Shown here: positions 33,044 to 42,281 of the stretch, piece after piece
Numbering within the stretch: the stretch's first letter is position 1
How the letters are laid out: the number at the start of each line of letters is the position of its first letter
Assembly (NCBI GenBank): GCA_046297695.1
Contig: JBKBHF010000011.1
Coordinates: 1-64,000, forward strand
Reading direction: 5' to 3'
From: Permianibacter sp046297695
Lineage (GTDB): Bacteria > Pseudomonadota > Gammaproteobacteria > Enterobacterales > Permianibacteraceae
Length of the DNA stretch: 64,000 bases
Position numbers and translations under genes: made by a program
Notes under the pieces: model-generated
What the model was told of the DNA's origin: nothing
Seen by the model: the letters and a program-made list of their open reading frames with translations, nothing else
The model's database searches: none

Positions 33044-33664
33044 TCAGGCAAACAGCGCGGCGTAACGCCGGGCGGCGGCTTCGACATCGTCGGCACCGAA
33101 CACGCCGTGAATGGCGGCGAGCAGGTCGGCGCCGGCAGCCCGCAAGTGGCCGCCATTGTCCGGGGTCACGCCGCCAATCGCAAGCAAGGGCAGGGCAAAG
33201 CGGGCGCGGGCCTCGCTCAGCGTGGCGAGCGTGCAAGGCGGCGCCGAAGGCTTGGTCTGGGACGGGTAGAACCGGCCGAACGCCAGATAATCAGCGCCCG
33301 CGGCAGCGGCGCGCGCCGCCAGTTCCAGTGAGCCGTGGCAGGTCACGCCGAGCAGCTTGCCGGGCAGCGCGGCGCGGGCAGCGGCCAGATCGCCGTCGCT
33401 CTGGCCGAGATGGACGCCATCGGCATCGACCGCCCGCGCCAGCGCGACATCGTCGTTGATCAGCAATTTGGCGCCGTGCTCGCGGCACAGCGCCAGCAGG
33501 GCGCGGGCCCGCTGCTCGCGCGCGGCGGCGCTGGCGAGTTTGTCCCGATACTGCAGGAACCGGGCGCCGCCACGCAGCGCGGCGGCCACCGCCGGTAGCA
33601 GTCGTTCCGCCGGCAGCAGAACCGGGTCGGTGATGGCGTAGAGACCTTGCAGGGAAACAGGCAT
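33044..33664 (-). CDS. thiE: Thiamine-phosphate synthase
   Basis: Joins HMP-pyrophosphate and thiazole phosphate. TIM-barrel blocks GLYAITDP, GGARFLQYRDK, LLINDDVALARAVDADGVHLGQSDGD, and IGGVTPDN are present. 206 residues from ATG 33664; the upstream in-frame extension is GC-rich shadow. Fits a thiD-thiE-hemL set that is split here by pyrB, the subtilase and the membrane-protein trio. Confidence 0.93.
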   Translation of the reverse strand: MPVSLQGLYAITDPVLLPAERLLPAVAAALRGGARFLQYRDKLASAAAREQRARALLALCREHGAKLLINDDVALARAVDADGVHLGQSDGDLAAARAALPGKLLGVTCHGSLELAARAAAAGADYLAFGRFYPSQTKPSAPPCTLATLSEARARFALPLLAIGGVTPDNGGHLRAAGADLLAAIHGVFGADDVEAAARRYAALFA

Positions 33665-33825
33665 GGACAGGCAACGACGGCAGTACGAGAAAGGTGCCGC
33701 CAGTATATCGGACTGCCGCCCCCTGCCCGCCTCTGCCGTGCCGCCAGCGAGGTGCATCGGCCGCCGTGGCCAGCGGCACCCAAGCCAACAAACCTGACGG
33801 GGTAGCCGCTTCGATCACATCCGCT

Positions 33826-33852
33826 ACCCTTCGACAGGTTCAGGGCGAACGG
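33826..33852. repeat. Dispersed intergenic repeat unit
   Basis: CCTTCGACAGGTTCAGGGCGAACGG-type unit; near-identical strings occur in intergenic DNA of many gammaproteobacteria. Only one copy is seen here. Confidence 0.5.
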
Positions 33853-33962
33853 CAGGGTTTGGCTTGCCGCATAGACGCCCCCGCTCGTACTGATGGCGAA
33901 CGAGTGAAAACAGCGAGGCACGAATCCGCTACGGAAAAGCCGGCCGAAATTCTGACCATTCG

Positions 33963-33986
33963 GACCACATAAAAGACCACATAAAA
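33963..33986. repeat. Tandem 12-base direct repeat
   Basis: GACCACATAAAA occurs twice without a gap, immediately before the terminator T tract of the subtilase gene. Confidence 0.6.
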
Positions 33987-34013
33987 AAAACGGGCTCGCC
34001 TAGGCGAGCCCGT
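33983..34013 (-). terminator. Intrinsic terminator after the subtilase gene
   Basis: Perfect palindrome (GGGCTCGCC, TA, GGCGAGCCC) followed on the minus strand by eight T residues; 37 bases past the stop. Confidence 0.9.
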
Positions 34014-34049
34014 CAAACCTCCACACTGCAGAGGAGTGTTATCGATCAC

Positions 34050-35936
34050 TCAGGGGAAAGTGATCTTCCAGCTATTGATGTAACCGGTATCAATCGATGC
34101 CCGATCACGGACGCGCAGATTCCAGGTACCCGCACGCGCCTTACTGCCAACATTCACCGAGTAGGTCTGGTTGATGTTGTCCGCGCTGCCGCCTGAGCGG
34201 TTGTGCAGGTTGTAGACCGTGCCATCCGGATGCACCAGATCAACGATCAAGTCACCGATATAGGGGTGGACGATGTTGACGTTGACCGACACCGTACCCG
34301 ACGTGCCCGAGCCCGTGACATTGATCGGGCTGCTGATACCGGTCGCGTTGTTGTCCGGAATTGCGTAGTCATTGGTGTTTTCGAAACTGCCACCACCACC
34401 ACCGCCACCGACGTCGTAATTGCCGACCAGGCTGACGCCCGAGAACGACGAATACGCACGCAGCATGACGTAGTAGGTGCCGGCTTGCGGCGCCGCGAAC
34501 GAGCAGGTTTCGTTGTTGCCGTTCAGGTACGGACGGCAATCGTAGGTGCTCGTGGTCGGCGCGCTACCAAAGCGAACATACAGATCGGCGTCACCAGTGC
34601 CGCCGCTGATGTTGAAGCTCAGGTTGCTGGCACCGCTCGGGACCGACATGGTCCAGGTGCGGGTCGCACCGGAGCTGAGGCCGAGGCCGGTCACCGGCAC
34701 ACCGTCACTCAGCGTGTCACCACCCGGCGGCGGCGGCGGTGGCGGCGGCGGCGGATTGCCACCGTTCAGAAACACCGTGCTCAGCAATTTGTTCGGGCCA
34801 GACGGAATGCCGCTGATCTTGTTGTTGCTGGCGTTGTTGACCAGCGCGGTGGTCACCGCCGACGGCGTTGCCGTCGGGTTGGCGTACAGGTACAACGCGG
34901 CAGCGCCAGCCACGTGCGGCGATGCCATCGAGGTACCGGACAGCGTTGCAGTGGCGGTGTTGCTGCTGATGCCGGCCGAAACAATGCTTGAGCCCGGCGC
35001 AAAAATGTCCACGCAGGAACCGTAGTTCGAGAAGCTCGACATGGCATCCGAGCTGGTGGTCGAGCCGACCGTGATCGCGCTGGCGGCCCGTGCCGGCGAA
35101 TAGTTGCAGGCGTTGCTGCTGTCGTTACCGGCCGCAACGACCACGGTGACGCCGGCGTTGGTCATGTTGGCGACTGCGGTATCCACCGCTGACGAGGCGC
35201 CACCGCCCAAGCTCATGTTGGCAACCGCCGGCTTGACATGGTTGGCCGTGACCCAATCCATGCCAGCGATGACGCCGGAGTTGGTGCCGCTGCCTTGGCA
35301 GTTCAGCACGCGTACCGCGTGCAGCGTGACGTTCTTGGCTACGCCATACGTGGTGCCGCCGACGGTGCCGGCGACGTGGGTGCCGTGACCCTGACAGTCG
35401 TTGGTGCCTTGGCCGTCACCGATCGCGTCATAGCCGTTGCCGAGCCGGCCCGAAAACTCGTTGTGGCTGGAGCGGATGCCGGTGTCAATGATGTAGGCGT
35501 GGACGCCATTGCTGGCACCGTAGGTGTAGCTGTTGTTCAGCGGCAGATCGGTCTGATCGATCCGGTCAATGCCCCAGGTCGCCGGGCTCTGGGTCGCGAC
35601 AATGCGGACTTCCGCATCGGCTTCGACAAAGGCCACCGACGGATCACTGGCCAGCTTCATCGCGTTGGCATGATCCATGACCACCACCGCGCCTTTCAGG
35701 GCACGTTCAAACGAACGCTCCACCGAGGCGCCGTAACGACGGTTCATGTCGGCAGCGACCGATGCGGCGCTGCGCTGCACGCCTTGGGCGGTCATCATCG
35801 CATTGTCTTTGAACACGACGATGTAGCGGTTCGGGATCACATTCGGGGCATTGAGCCCGCGAATTTCACCCGCTTGTACTGCGCAGGCGAACATCACGGC
35901 GCCTGCCACAAGCGTAGGCTTGAGCACATTCTTCAT
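34050..35936 (-). CDS. Secreted subtilisin-like serine protease with PPC and P domains
   Basis: 628 residues from ATG 35936 (AGGAGAG upstream). Signal peptide 1-22; I9 propeptide inhibitor (about 36-112); S8 catalytic domain with Asp151 (YIIDTGIR), His184 (GHGTHVAG), Asn271 (AAGND) and Ser336 (GTSMASPH); a ten-proline linker (about 395-404); PPC domain (DADLYVRFG); a seven-glycine linker; a proprotein-convertase P domain at the C-terminus (IVHPYIGDLIVDLVHPDG). Likely exported by Sec and type II secretion and matured by removal of I9 and perhaps the C-terminal domains. Confidence 0.95.
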   Translation of the reverse strand: MKNVLKPTLVAGAVMFACAVQAGEIRGLNAPNVIPNRYIVVFKDNAMMTAQGVQRSAASVAADMNRRYGASVERSFERALKGAVVVMDHANAMKLASDPSVAFVEADAEVRIVATQSPATWGIDRIDQTDLPLNNSYTYGASNGVHAYIIDTGIRSSHNEFSGRLGNGYDAIGDGQGTNDCQGHGTHVAGTVGGTTYGVAKNVTLHAVRVLNCQGSGTNSGVIAGMDWVTANHVKPAVANMSLGGGASSAVDTAVANMTNAGVTVVVAAGNDSSNACNYSPARAASAITVGSTTSSDAMSSFSNYGSCVDIFAPGSSIVSAGISSNTATATLSGTSMASPHVAGAAALYLYANPTATPSAVTTALVNNASNNKISGIPSGPNKLLSTVFLNGGNPPPPPPPPPPGGDTLSDGVPVTGLGLSSGATRTWTMSVPSGASNLSFNISGGTGDADLYVRFGSAPTTSTYDCRPYLNGNNETCSFAAPQAGTYYVMLRAYSSFSGVSLVGNYDVGGGGGGGSFENTNDYAIPDNNATGISSPINVTGSGTSGTVSVNVNIVHPYIGDLIVDLVHPDGTVYNLHNRSGGSADNINQTYSVNVGSKARAGTWNLRVRDRASIDTGYINSWKITFP

Positions 35937-36276
35937 TGTTGGTTTCTCTCCTGGCGTTGCTGTAGCGTGGCATGCGAGATGCCCGCGTCCCTCCGGCTCT
36001 GATAACGGCTGGCCGAATTTCTGTTGAGGCGGTTTTTGGGCTCTGGCGCTAATGAGTGTGCAGAAGCCGCGCAGCGGAATTCCGGACACTCAGACAGGCG
36101 ATGCGGGTACAGGCAGATGAAGCTGGTACGACGACAGCCGACAGCATAAGTCCCCCCGACCCAAGCCACGACCATTCGTATCCGGCAGAACGCGCGGTGC
36201 AACACGATGGTGATTGATTTTTGTGCGGCTAAGCTAGACCTGACGTTTGCGGAAAGCAACCGGGTCGGTCAGGAAA

Positions 36277-36296
36277 TTTTGTAGCGTTTTGTAGCG
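36277..36296. repeat. Tandem 10-base repeat TTTTGTAGCG
   Basis: Two head-to-tail copies of TTTTGTAGCG upstream of the subtilase gene. It could be an operator or slippage product. Confidence 0.55.
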
Positions 36297-36335
36297 TTGT
36301 GATGGAGCTGAATCCGACAGGGGGAAACAACGCGC

Positions 36336-36373
36336 AAAACCGGTGAACTGGGCTGACCAGTTCACCGGTTTTG
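36336..36373 (-). terminator. Intrinsic terminator after thiD
   Basis: AACCGGTGAACTGG, GCTGA, CCAGTTCACCGGTT with T tract on the minus strand; 15 bases downstream of thiD. Confidence 0.85.
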
Positions 36374-36387
36374 GCGCAGTGGCGGGG

Positions 36388-37224
36388 TCAGCTTTCTTCG
36401 CTTTCGCTACCGGCAGTTTCCGTTTCCGGTTCGCGCCCCTGCGCCCAGAACAAGCGGTTCGGCAGTAGCTGACCACCGCCGAGCGCGTGGCCTTCTTTCA
36501 GCGCATTGAAGGTGTATTCCTGCGCTTCGTTGATCGCTTCGAACAAGTTCAAGCCTTGCGCCATCAAGCCGGCACAGGCCGAGGCGAGCGTGCAGCCGCT
36601 GCCGTGGTACATCGCCGGCAGCCGTTCCCAATGGAAGGTTTCGGTTTCGAACTCGGCGCTGTACAGCGTGTTGTGCACGACCACGGTCGGCTCGTCGGCG
36701 CCGGTGATCAGCACGTTCTCGCAGCCGAGATCGAGCAGCTCTTCGGCGCATTGGTCGAGTGAGTCGGCGTCCGGAAACAGTTGCCGCGCTTCGCGCGCAT
36801 TCGGTGTCGCCAAGGTGGCCAGCGGCAGCAGCTCGCGCTTCAGCGTCTTGATGAAAATCTCGTCGGCGGTGACGGTGCCGCCGCCCGCCGCCAGGATCGG
36901 GTCGACCACCACCGGAATGTTCGGGTGGTTCTTGATGATCTCGGCAATGGTGCTGACCACGGCCGGATTGGCCAGCAGACCGATCTTGATCACGGCCACG
37001 TTCAGGTCGCGCAGAATCGCCAGCGCCTGGGCCTTGATCAGATCCGGCTCGACCGGCTCGAACTCGTGGATATTGCTGGTGTCCTGCACCGTCAGCACGG
37101 TGATCACCGGCGCGCAATGGCAACCGAGGCTGACCAGGGTTTCGATATCGGCCGAAATGCCTGCGCCGCCGGACGGATCGTTGCCGGAGAAACAAAGGAC
37201 GACAGGGGGAAGGGGGCCGGGCAT
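36388..37224 (-). CDS. thiD: Hydroxymethylpyrimidine/phosphomethylpyrimidine kinase
   Basis: Ribokinase-fold enzyme phosphorylating HMP to HMP-PP. N-terminal motif CFSGNDPSGGAGISADI, VDPILAAGGG, and the anion hole/catalytic GSGCTLASA are present. 278 residues, with a polar C-terminal tail (about 20 residues) beyond the usual end. Divergent from the rubredoxin gene. Confidence 0.93.
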   Translation of the reverse strand: MPGPLPPVVLCFSGNDPSGGAGISADIETLVSLGCHCAPVITVLTVQDTSNIHEFEPVEPDLIKAQALAILRDLNVAVIKIGLLANPAVVSTIAEIIKNHPNIPVVVDPILAAGGGTVTADEIFIKTLKRELLPLATLATPNAREARQLFPDADSLDQCAEELLDLGCENVLITGADEPTVVVHNTLYSAEFETETFHWERLPAMYHGSGCTLASACAGLMAQGLNLFEAINEAQEYTFNALKEGHALGGGQLLPNRLFWAQGREPETETAGSESEES

Positions 37225-37435
37225 GACTTACGTTCCTGAAATTGCGGACCGCGATGATACCAGAGCGGCCCCTCGGCCGACGCGGGCGGCAACGGCCAGG
37301 CGCCCGTACGCTGGGTAAAAGCTGACCGCTCGGGACAGTCGGTGTGCGCCGTTACCGCTCACCCAAAAACCGAGCAGGTCACCGATCCGGCCACTACAAT
37401 GCCGGCCAAGCCCTTGAGTCCTTGGAGAAATCGCT

Positions 37436-37609
37436 GTGCCGTACCGCAAGTTCATGTGCCTGGTCTGTGGCTGGATTTATGACGAAGAAGCCGGTTGCCC
37501 GGACGACGGCATCGCCCCGGGCACGCGCTGGGACGACATCCCGATGAACTGGGTCTGCCCGGATTGTGGTGCCCGGAAAGAAGATTTCGAGATGGTCGAG
37601 ATCGACTGA
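37436..37609 (+). CDS. rubA: Rubredoxin
   Basis: 57-residue iron protein, too short for many gene finders. Two Fe-binding motifs CLVCG and CPDCG bracket the typical DEEAGCPDDGIAPGT loop and the DIPMNW segment. GTG start at 37436 with GGAG upstream. Electron carrier for alkane hydroxylase or oxidative-stress enzymes; no partner reductase is adjacent. Divergent from thiD. Confidence 0.92.
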   Translation: MPYRKFMCLVCGWIYDEEAGCPDDGIAPGTRWDDIPMNWVCPDCGARKEDFEMVEID

Positions 37610-37796
37610 TGACACTCAGTCAGCCAGAACAACTCCTGCACCACTGGCCGGCCACGCTGCGATCAGCCTTGGCTCGGATGAACTCATCATCAAGCGCTGG
37701 CCCGTGACGCGGATCGTGTTCGGATTAAACGCTGGGGAGCGCGCGACAGCCACACCGACGGCTAGCGCATCCGCCGTCATCAGTCAGGCGACATGC

Positions 37797-38045
37797 TTAA
37801 TGAGTACCGACATGTTGCCGATGATGTTCGGCACACCCCGGTATCGCCAGCAACTCTTCGCTGCCATCGGACAAGGTGATCATTTCGTGGCAGGCTTCGA
37901 CCGGCAGCGGCGATTGACTGGCTGGTGCCGACGCCGCTGGCGAGGTGTACCAACCGGCAAGAACAATACTCGCCGACAGCACACCGGCGAGCAGCAAAAC
38001 GTGAGCACCGGCTAGGCGAAGCCGGTTCGTGAGCAGACGAGACAT
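37797..38045 (-). CDS. Small membrane/exported protein of unknown function
   Basis: 82 residues with AAGGA seven bases before ATG 38045. A single hydrophobic segment (VLLLAGVLSASIVLAGWY, about 15-33) is followed by a Pro/Ser/Ala stretch, two cysteines and a His-rich end (PGCAEHHRQHVGTH). No family recognised. Divergent from the ABC exporter, whose start is 199 bases away. Confidence 0.55.
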   Translation of the reverse strand: MSRLLTNRLRLAGAHVLLLAGVLSASIVLAGWYTSPAASAPASQSPLPVEACHEMITLSDGSEELLAIPGCAEHHRQHVGTH

Positions 38046-38243
38046 GTGAAATCCTTGACAGCTTTCGCCAGCGCTCCCGGCCGGCGAACAAGGGCTTTCG
38101 TGAAAGGTGTCCGCCAGACATCCTGAAGGCGGGAAAAAGGGCGCACATTCTGGCACAGCAGCGCGGCAAACAAAATGGTGGCGGGTCATTGCATTTGCCA
38201 GTTCAGACCGCATGATCGGCAGCTGTTGCCGCCGGAGCCGGTC

Positions 38244-40037
38244 ATGCCCCCCGCTGAATTCGCCAAGAACGACATCCCGAAAGCCGGGCTCGGCCAACTG
38301 GCCAAGCTGGCCGACTTGCTCAAGCCTTACCGCAAGCAGATTGCCATTGCGCTGACCGCGCTGGTGATCGCCGCCAGCAGTTTTCTGGTGCTCGGTCAGG
38401 GCCTGAAAGCGGTGATCGATCAGGGCCTCATCACCGGCAAACCGGCCGCGCTCAATCAGGCGATGGGCTTTTTCCTGCTGGTGGTGCTGGTCTTGGCGCT
38501 GGCGACCTATGTCCGGTTCTATTTTGTCTCCTGGCTGGGCGAGCGGGTCGTCGCCGATCTGCGCAAGCAGGTGTTCGAGCATCTGCTGACGCTGTCGCCG
38601 AGCTTCTATGAAAACACCCGCACCGGCGAAGCGCTGTCGCGGCTGACCAACGACACCACGATGCTGGAAACGGTGATCGGCTCCAGCCTGTCGATGGCGC
38701 TGCGCAATGCGCTGATGCTGATTGGCGGTCTGGTGATGCTGTTTGTCACCAGTGTGAAGCTGACACTTTTCGTACTGCTGGCGGTGCCCTTGGTTGTGGT
38801 GCCGATTCTGATTTTCGGCCGCAAAGTGCGCAATCTCGCCCGCGATGCCCAGGCCCGTCTGGGCGATGCCAGCGCCTTTCTCGATGAAGCGATACACGAA
38901 GTGCGCACGGTGCAGGCGTCGGTGGCCGAGCCGGTGATGCGCACGCGCTTTGGCGGTCATCTCGATGCCGTGTTCAGCACCGCGAAAGCACGCATTCGCG
39001 CCCGCGCCGCGCTGGTCGCGATCGTCATTGTGCTGGCGTTCGGCGCGATTGGCTTCATTCTGTGGACCGGCGGTCACGATGTGATCAGCGGCCGCATCAG
39101 CCCCGGCCAGTTGTCAGCGTTCGTGTTTTACGCCGTGATTGTCGCCAGCGCCGTCGGCACCATCAGCGAGGTGTTTGGCGATCTGCAGCGCGCCGCCGGC
39201 GCGACCGAGCGTTTGATGGAATTGCTGAACACACCGACGGCGATTCCCGTGCCGGCCAATCCGGAGCCGCTGCCGACTCCGGTGCGCGGCGAGCTGCAGT
39301 TCGACGCGGTGCGCTTTCATTACGCCAGCCGGCCAGACACGCCGGCACTCGATGATTTTTCCTTGACAGTACAACCCGGCGAGCGCATCGCGCTGGTTGG
39401 CCCGAGCGGCGCCGGCAAAACCACGGCGTTCCAGTTGCTGCTGCGCTTCTATGATCCGGAAACCGGTGCGGTGCGGCTTGATGGTCACGATCTGCGCTTG
39501 CTCGACCCGCAAGCCTTGCGCAAGCAGATTGCACTGGTGCCGCAGGAGCCGGTGATTTTTGCCGACACGGTGCGCGAGAACGTGCGCTTTGCCAGACCCG
39601 GCGCCAGCGACGCCGAGGTACGTGCGGCGTTGGAAGCCGCTTACGCACTCGATTTTGTCGAACAGATGCCGGGCGGACTCGATGCCCAGCTAGGTGAACG
39701 TGGCGTGCGGTTGTCCGGTGGCCAGCGCCAGCGGCTGGCGATTGCCCGCGCCTTGCTGGCCGATCGGCCGGTGCTGCTGCTCGACGAAGCAACCAGTGCG
39801 CTCGATGCCGAAAGCGAGCGGAAAGTACAGCTGGCACTCGACCGCCTGATGCAGAACCGGACCACCCTGATCATCGCGCACCGGCTGGCGACCGTGCGCC
39901 ACGCCGACCGTATTGCAGTCATGGAACAGGGACGCGTGGTCGCGCTTGGCAAGCACGATGAACTGGTCCGTGACAACCCGCTGTACGCCAATCTGGCCCG
40001 GCTGCAATTCCTGCATGAGCCGGCACCGGCGGGCTGA
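38244..40037 (+). CDS. ABC exporter, fused permease and ATPase (MsbA/ABCB-like half-transporter)
   Basis: 597-residue half-transporter. Transmembrane domain with about six helices (20-310) then an ABC domain with Walker A GPSGAGKTT, signature LSGGQRQR, Walker B VLLLDEATSALD and switch His AHRLAT. ATG 38244 with GGAG upstream. Homodimeric exporters of this type move lipids, peptides or drugs; the substrate is unknown. The pore-helix sequence is not MsbA by eye. Confidence 0.9.
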   Translation: MPPAEFAKNDIPKAGLGQLAKLADLLKPYRKQIAIALTALVIAASSFLVLGQGLKAVIDQGLITGKPAALNQAMGFFLLVVLVLALATYVRFYFVSWLGERVVADLRKQVFEHLLTLSPSFYENTRTGEALSRLTNDTTMLETVIGSSLSMALRNALMLIGGLVMLFVTSVKLTLFVLLAVPLVVVPILIFGRKVRNLARDAQARLGDASAFLDEAIHEVRTVQASVAEPVMRTRFGGHLDAVFSTAKARIRARAALVAIVIVLAFGAIGFILWTGGHDVISGRISPGQLSAFVFYAVIVASAVGTISEVFGDLQRAAGATERLMELLNTPTAIPVPANPEPLPTPVRGELQFDAVRFHYASRPDTPALDDFSLTVQPGERIALVGPSGAGKTTAFQLLLRFYDPETGAVRLDGHDLRLLDPQALRKQIALVPQEPVIFADTVRENVRFARPGASDAEVRAALEAAYALDFVEQMPGGLDAQLGERGVRLSGGQRQRLAIARALLADRPVLLLDEATSALDAESERKVQLALDRLMQNRTTLIIAHRLATVRHADRIAVMEQGRVVALGKHDELVRDNPLYANLARLQFLHEPAPAG

Positions 40038-40402
40038 GTACGCATTGCCGGCCGAGGCGAGCCCGGCCGCTGCGCGTTGGCTTGACCAGTGCCGCCAACG
40101 ACGCCGGCTGGCTTGACCGGCCGGCGGCCGGCTCGGTATAAAGCAGACACCTCCTTCGAGGCTTTTTGCCATGAGTCGCGACGCGCACCACCGCAAATCG
40201 TCCGGCGCCATTTTCGCCAGCCGCGCCGGCTGCAAGTGCTTCCCCGCCTGAGCTTCCATCGCCGCCCGGCGCTCTGCTGCGCGCGGCTGCTATCGTTTTG
40301 TCTGCAACGCCGTTTTCGCCATCTTGTTTTGTAAACCGCCGGCTTTACCGGCATTGTGTCACCAACAGGTTTCACCACTTTCTTTTGCCAAGAGGTTCCG
40401 CG
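40038..40402. other. Intergenic region between the ABC exporter and the kynurenine operon
   Basis: About 365 bases with only short, low-quality frames. It must hold the promoter of the kynurenine operon; no clear -10/-35 pair or operator was recognised. Confidence 0.5.
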
Positions 40403-40822
40403 ATGAGCCAATCCAGCATTCATTCCGACAAGGCCCCCGAGCCGGTCGGCGCCTACCCGCATGCCCGTCGGGTCGGCAACCTGCTGTTTCTGTCCGGCAT
40501 CGGCCCGCGCAAGAAAGGCACGAAAGAGATTCCCGGTGTCGTGCTCGGCGCCGATGGCAGCATTCAGTTCAGCGACATCGAAGCGCAATGCCGCTCGGTG
40601 TTCGAGAACGTGCGCACCGTGCTGGAAGCGTCCGGTTCGAAATGGGAAAACCTCGTCGACGTCACCGTGTATCTGACCAACATGAAGCGCGACTTCGCCA
40701 TCTACAACAAGCTCTGGGCCGAATATTTCCACACCAATCCACCGTGCCGGACCACGGTCGAGATCCTGAGCTTGCCCACGCCCATTGCCATTGAACTGAA
40801 ATGCATTGCGACAGTCGATTGA
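40403..40822 (+). CDS. RidA-family 2-aminomuconate deaminase
   Basis: 139-residue YjgF/RidA-fold protein starting ATG 40403 (AGAGG upstream). The conserved PVGAYPHARRVGNLLFLSG and LVDVTVYLTNMKRDF, and the Arg/Glu of CRTTVEI, mark the family. Being first in the kynurenine operon, with ACMS decarboxylase in the same operon and a 2-aminomuconate semialdehyde dehydrogenase in the genome, indicates deamination of 2-aminomuconate to 2-oxo-3-hexenedioate. Plain RidA (imine deaminase) is the alternative. Confidence 0.8.
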   Translation: MSQSSIHSDKAPEPVGAYPHARRVGNLLFLSGIGPRKKGTKEIPGVVLGADGSIQFSDIEAQCRSVFENVRTVLEASGSKWENLVDVTVYLTNMKRDFAIYNKLWAEYFHTNPPCRTTVEILSLPTPIAIELKCIATVD

Positions 40823-40862
40823 ATTGTACTGCTCGCCAGCATCGACCGAACAGGATGTCACC

Positions 40863-41729
40863 ATGAACAAACACTTTGGCAACGACCATCGCCTGCTGCT
40901 GGCAGCCAGCGTGCTGTTCAGCGCCAGCGCCTGTACCACCATCACGGTATCGGAAAAAGAATTGCTGATGCCGGACAAGGCCGTCACCTCACGCAACATC
41001 GACAGCATTGCCGCCGGTTACCAACTGCGGGAATTGACACTCAGCGGCAAAGACGGCACCCGCCTGTACGGTCAGCTGCTGCAACACCCGCAAGCGAAGC
41101 AGACGGTGCTTTTTTTTGGTGGCAACAACTTCCGTATCCAGCAACATGGCCGCACCGTGCTAGAGGGCTACAGCAAGCTCGGCGTCAATCTGGTGCTGGT
41201 CGATCATCGCGGCTATGGCAACAGCGAAGGCGAACCGAGCATCGAGACCTTGTTCAGCGATGGCTTGGCCACGTTTGATCGGATCAGGCAAGAGCTGCCG
41301 GCTCAGCCACTGATCGTACACGGTTTCTCGCTCGGCAGCTTCATTGCCGGCCATGTCGGCAAACACCGACCGGTCGATGCCCTGATTCTGGAGGGCAGCG
41401 CCACCAATGCCGAAGACTGGGCCGCGGCGATCACGCCGTGGTTCGCCAAGCCGTTCATCACGGTCAAGATTGAATCGAAGCTGCAGGCCATCAACAACAA
41501 AGACAACCTGACCGACTTCCGGGCCCCCCTGCTGATCGTGGTCGGTGAAAACGACAACCAGACTCCGCCGTCGTTGTCAGAAAAGCTCTACGCCGAAGCA
41601 ACCCAAGCTCGCTACCGCGAGCTGCAAATCGTGCCCGACCTGAACCACAATCTCGCCGTCAAAACGACCAGTTTCGCCGAAGCCTTTACGACGCTGCAGA
41701 AGCAGCTCAGCCCAGGAACCGCACCATGA
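40863..41729 (+). CDS. Lipoprotein alpha/beta hydrolase (BEM46-like)
   Basis: 288 residues from ATG 40863. A lipobox-like ending (LLAASVLFSASAC, lipid-bearing Cys about residue 19) follows the signal. The core has LVDHRGYGNSEG and the nucleophile GFSLGSF, with Asp in VVGENDNQTPP and His in PDLNHNL, as in the BEM46/Hydrolase_4 group. It overlaps the next gene as ATGA. A membrane-tethered hydrolase is unexpected inside a kynurenine operon, so it may act on an envelope substrate or uptake. Confidence 0.8.
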   Translation: MNKHFGNDHRLLLAASVLFSASACTTITVSEKELLMPDKAVTSRNIDSIAAGYQLRELTLSGKDGTRLYGQLLQHPQAKQTVLFFGGNNFRIQQHGRTVLEGYSKLGVNLVLVDHRGYGNSEGEPSIETLFSDGLATFDRIRQELPAQPLIVHGFSLGSFIAGHVGKHRPVDALILEGSATNAEDWAAAITPWFAKPFITVKIESKLQAINNKDNLTDFRAPLLIVVGENDNQTPPSLSEKLYAEATQARYRELQIVPDLNHNLAVKTTSFAEAFTTLQKQLSPGTAP

Positions 41730-42271
41730 CCATCGTGCCGCCGTTCAATTTCCAGCAATGGATCGCCGAGCACCGGCATCTGTTGCAACCGCCGGTCTGC
41801 AACAAGCAGGTGTTTGAAAATGACGAGTTCATCGTGATGGTGGTCGGCGGCCCGAACGGCCGTAAGGACTACCATTACGACGAAGGCCCGGAGTTCTTCT
41901 ACCAGCTCGAAGGCGAAATGCTGCTGCGCACGATGCAGGACGGCAAACGGGTCGATTATCCGATCAAGGCGGGCGAGATTTTTCTGCTACCGGCCAAAGT
42001 GCCGCATTCGCCAGTGCGCTATGCCAATTCGATTGGCCTGGTGGTCGAACGCAAGCGCTTGGTCCATGAAAAAGACGGCCTGATGTGGTTCTGCGATCAC
42101 TGCGATGCCAAGCTGTACGAGGAATACTTCACGCTGCACAGCGTTGAAAAAGATTTCCTGCCGGTGTTCGAGCGCTACCTGGCCAGTGAAGAAAAGCGTA
42201 CCTGCAAACAATGCGGCACGGTGGCGCCGGCGGTGAACAAGTTGGCAGTGAAGTCGCTGACTGTGGCTTGA
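41726..42271 (+). CDS. nbaC: 3-hydroxyanthranilate 3,4-dioxygenase
   Basis: Cupin Fe(II) dioxygenase opening 3-hydroxyanthranilate to ACMS. Metal ligands His50 and Glu56 (DYHYDEGPEFFY) and His94 (VPHSPVR) are in place; the C-terminus has a rubredoxin-like pair of motifs (CDHCD and CKQC), as in bacterial enzymes. 181 residues, and it starts within the ATGA overlap with the hydrolase stop. Confidence 0.95.
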   Translation: MTIVPPFNFQQWIAEHRHLLQPPVCNKQVFENDEFIVMVVGGPNGRKDYHYDEGPEFFYQLEGEMLLRTMQDGKRVDYPIKAGEIFLLPAKVPHSPVRYANSIGLVVERKRLVHEKDGLMWFCDHCDAKLYEEYFTLHSVEKDFLPVFERYLASEEKRTCKQCGTVAPAVNKLAVKSLTVA

Positions 42272-42281
42272 ACGGAAGATT

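Larger units (their letters stand above)
33665..34049. other. Intergenic region between the subtilase and thiE
   Basis: About 385 bases without a gene. It holds the subtilase terminator, a dispersed-repeat-like unit (33826-33852) and a tandem 12-base repeat (33963-33986). The thiE promoter should lie near 33670-33800, but no strong boxes stand out. Confidence 0.6.
35937..36387. other. Intergenic region between thiD and the subtilase
   Basis: About 450 bases with no gene. It contains the thiD terminator (36336-36373), a tandem decamer (36277-36296) and the leader of the subtilase. Extra short frames are shadows. Confidence 0.6.

Noticed and set aside
33665..33830. Possible TPP riboswitch before thiE
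   Set aside because: The conserved TPP core (CTGAGA and ACCTGATCTGG type strings) is not present.
37608..37707. Short plus-strand frame overlapping the rubredoxin stop (32 residues)
   Set aside because: Start coupling is suggestive, but the peptide is low in information, ends after 32 residues and matches nothing I recognise.
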